This document shows, piece by piece, positions 63,781-64,000 of a stretch of 64,000 nt of DNA; position 1 is the stretch's first letter, and each line of letters begins with the position of its first letter. Position numbers and translations under genes: made by a program. The stretch lies in assembly GCA_030141605.1 (NCBI GenBank), contig JAQGDQ010000363.1, forward strand, positions 53,501 to 117,500, read 5' to 3'. The notes under the pieces are model-generated. The model ran no database searches and was not told the DNA's origin. It saw nothing but the letters and a program-made list of their open reading frames with translations. Source of the DNA: Tubiluchus corallicola (taxonomy: Eukaryota; Priapulida; Priapulimorpha; Priapulimorphida; Tubiluchidae).

Positions 63781-64000
63781 CAATTTTCGGTCCCAAAACA
63801 GGACAGTATAGAAAGTCAACTCAAGTGAGAAATTAAAAAAAAGTAAAAAAAAGAAATTTTTTCCTTTTGTAAATTGCAACTGTGACAAGCCAAAATAACA
63901 AATTAGGAAAAACAAGATTTTATGTAGAGCTAATTTGTGAAAAAAAGCAGTAAAAGGTTGTGGAGGAGTCAGGATTTGAACTTAAGATTTTGTCATTAGA

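Noticed and set aside
63950-64000. tRNA-like 3' half at the window edge (GTTCAAATCC on the minus strand)
   Set aside because: The T-arm stem pairs poorly and the rest is cut off. It could equally be a SINE relic or chance.

Overview
This window is nuclear DNA from an animal, most likely a non-vertebrate metazoan; the content would fit a cnidarian, but that is inference. It is AT-rich, with long introns, canonical GT-AG splice sites, many micro- and minisatellites and abundant small transposon relics. There are no operons, prokaryotic genes or CRISPR arrays. Five protein-coding loci can be supported. All multi-exon models below were assembled by eye from splice sites, reading phase and remembered family conservation; no database search was run.

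Layout. (1) 306-3276 (+): the last four exons of the ER chaperone GRP94/endoplasmin (HSP90B1), ending in an HDEL retention signal. (2) 9326-15725 (-): a complete three-exon PRA1-family membrane protein of the ARL6IP5/PRAF2 type, 178 aa. (3) 19262-37228 (+): an essentially complete 11-exon UBA3, the catalytic subunit of the NEDD8-activating enzyme, 445 aa. Its phases close across every junction and its ATP-binding, zinc and catalytic cysteine motifs are intact. (4) 32950-33945 (+): an intronless rhodopsin-type GPCR, 331 aa, nested on the same strand inside a 6.3-kb UBA3 intron. (5) 45003-49065 (-): a four-exon secreted PAN/apple plus pentraxin-domain protein whose last exon carries a frameshift. 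From 53.6 kb onward there are only uncharacterised open frames, a recent 1.3-kb tandem duplication (57651-60280) with an older third copy, and a larger direct duplication (55662-57017 and 61531-63780) that brackets it.

The PRA1-family gene and UBA3 are divergent neighbours. Human ARL6IP5 and UBA3 are also arranged head to head, so this looks like ancient conserved microsynteny. The space between them has since been invaded by LINE remnants.

The repeat fraction includes pogo/Tc1-like MITEs with TA target sites, a tRNA-derived SINE, an LTR-like unit, non-LTR retrotransposon 3' ends, a hAT-like element and a mosaic 1.3-kb repeat around the pentraxin gene. Minisatellites have units of 59, 50, 48, 47, 46 and 19 bp. 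No clear undescribed multi-gene system is visible. The best leads are the nested GPCR, the repeated terminal-exon-like units at 57-60 kb, and the frameshifted PAN-pentraxin gene.
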